From Pseudomonadota bacterium (GTDB lineage: Bacteria > Pseudomonadota > Alphaproteobacteria > Acetobacterales > Acetobacteraceae): a DNA stretch of 7,686 nucleotides. The stretch is taken from positions 1 to 7,686 of the forward strand of contig JAJYFW010000075.1 of the NCBI GenBank assembly GCA_021785335.1, read 5' to 3'. The notes beneath the pieces were generated by a model. That model was not told the DNA's origin and made no database searches. It saw only the letters and a list, made by a program, of their open reading frames with translations. Numbering within the stretch: the first letter of the stretch is position 1; every line of letters starts with the position of its first letter. This document shows positions 7,685 to 7,686 of this stretch, in pieces. The position numbers were made by a program, and so were the translations under genes.

Positions 7685-7686
7685 CG

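Overview
The window is GC-rich DNA with strong GC3 bias, densely packed with genes. The liv-type ABC operon, small SHOCT protein, SDR oxidoreductase, class III aminotransferase and PEP-CTERM protein together suggest an alphaproteobacterium, probably Rhodospirillales/Acetobacteraceae-like. This placement is an inference from composition and gene content; no rRNA or marker gene is present.

Layout. Bases 1-3715 (+) are the 3' part of a branched-chain amino acid-type (HAAT family) ABC importer operon: the C-terminus of a periplasmic binding protein, a LivH-type permease, a fused LivM-type permease plus LivG-type ATPase in one polypeptide, and a LivF-type ATPase. Gaps are short (18 and 25 nt), and the last junction is an ATGA overlap, so the genes are probably co-transcribed. 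Bases 3737-4983 (-) hold two genes converging on the operon: a classical SDR oxidoreductase and, downstream of it, a 123-aa membrane-anchored SHOCT-domain protein. Bases 5035-6351 (+) encode a glutamate-1-semialdehyde-aminomutase-like class III aminotransferase, divergent from the SDR gene across 51 bp.

Immediately after the aminotransferase stop lies a small cysteine-rich gene that I recognise as a GDCCVxC-type (seleno)protein. Its conserved C-terminal part starts at ATG 6444, but family-like sequence continues in frame back to an ATT codon at 6357, five bases after the aminotransferase stop. That N-terminal part has no canonical start, has lost conserved cysteines, and carries a 12-bp in-frame tandem triplication of the Cys motif. 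It is either an unusual non-ATG gene or a gene in early decay.

Bases 6606-6817 are intergenic; 6661-6800 falls to about 46% GC by hand count and holds phased CGCAA repeats, a palindrome and a possible promoter. The window ends with a complete PEP-CTERM protein (6818-7684), a secreted protein presumably sorted by an exosortase encoded elsewhere.

The importer, SDR and aminotransferase could together take up and catabolise an amino acid or amine, but nothing in the sequence fixes the substrate. I did not find a clear new multi-gene system. The most unusual signal is the GDCCVxC locus.
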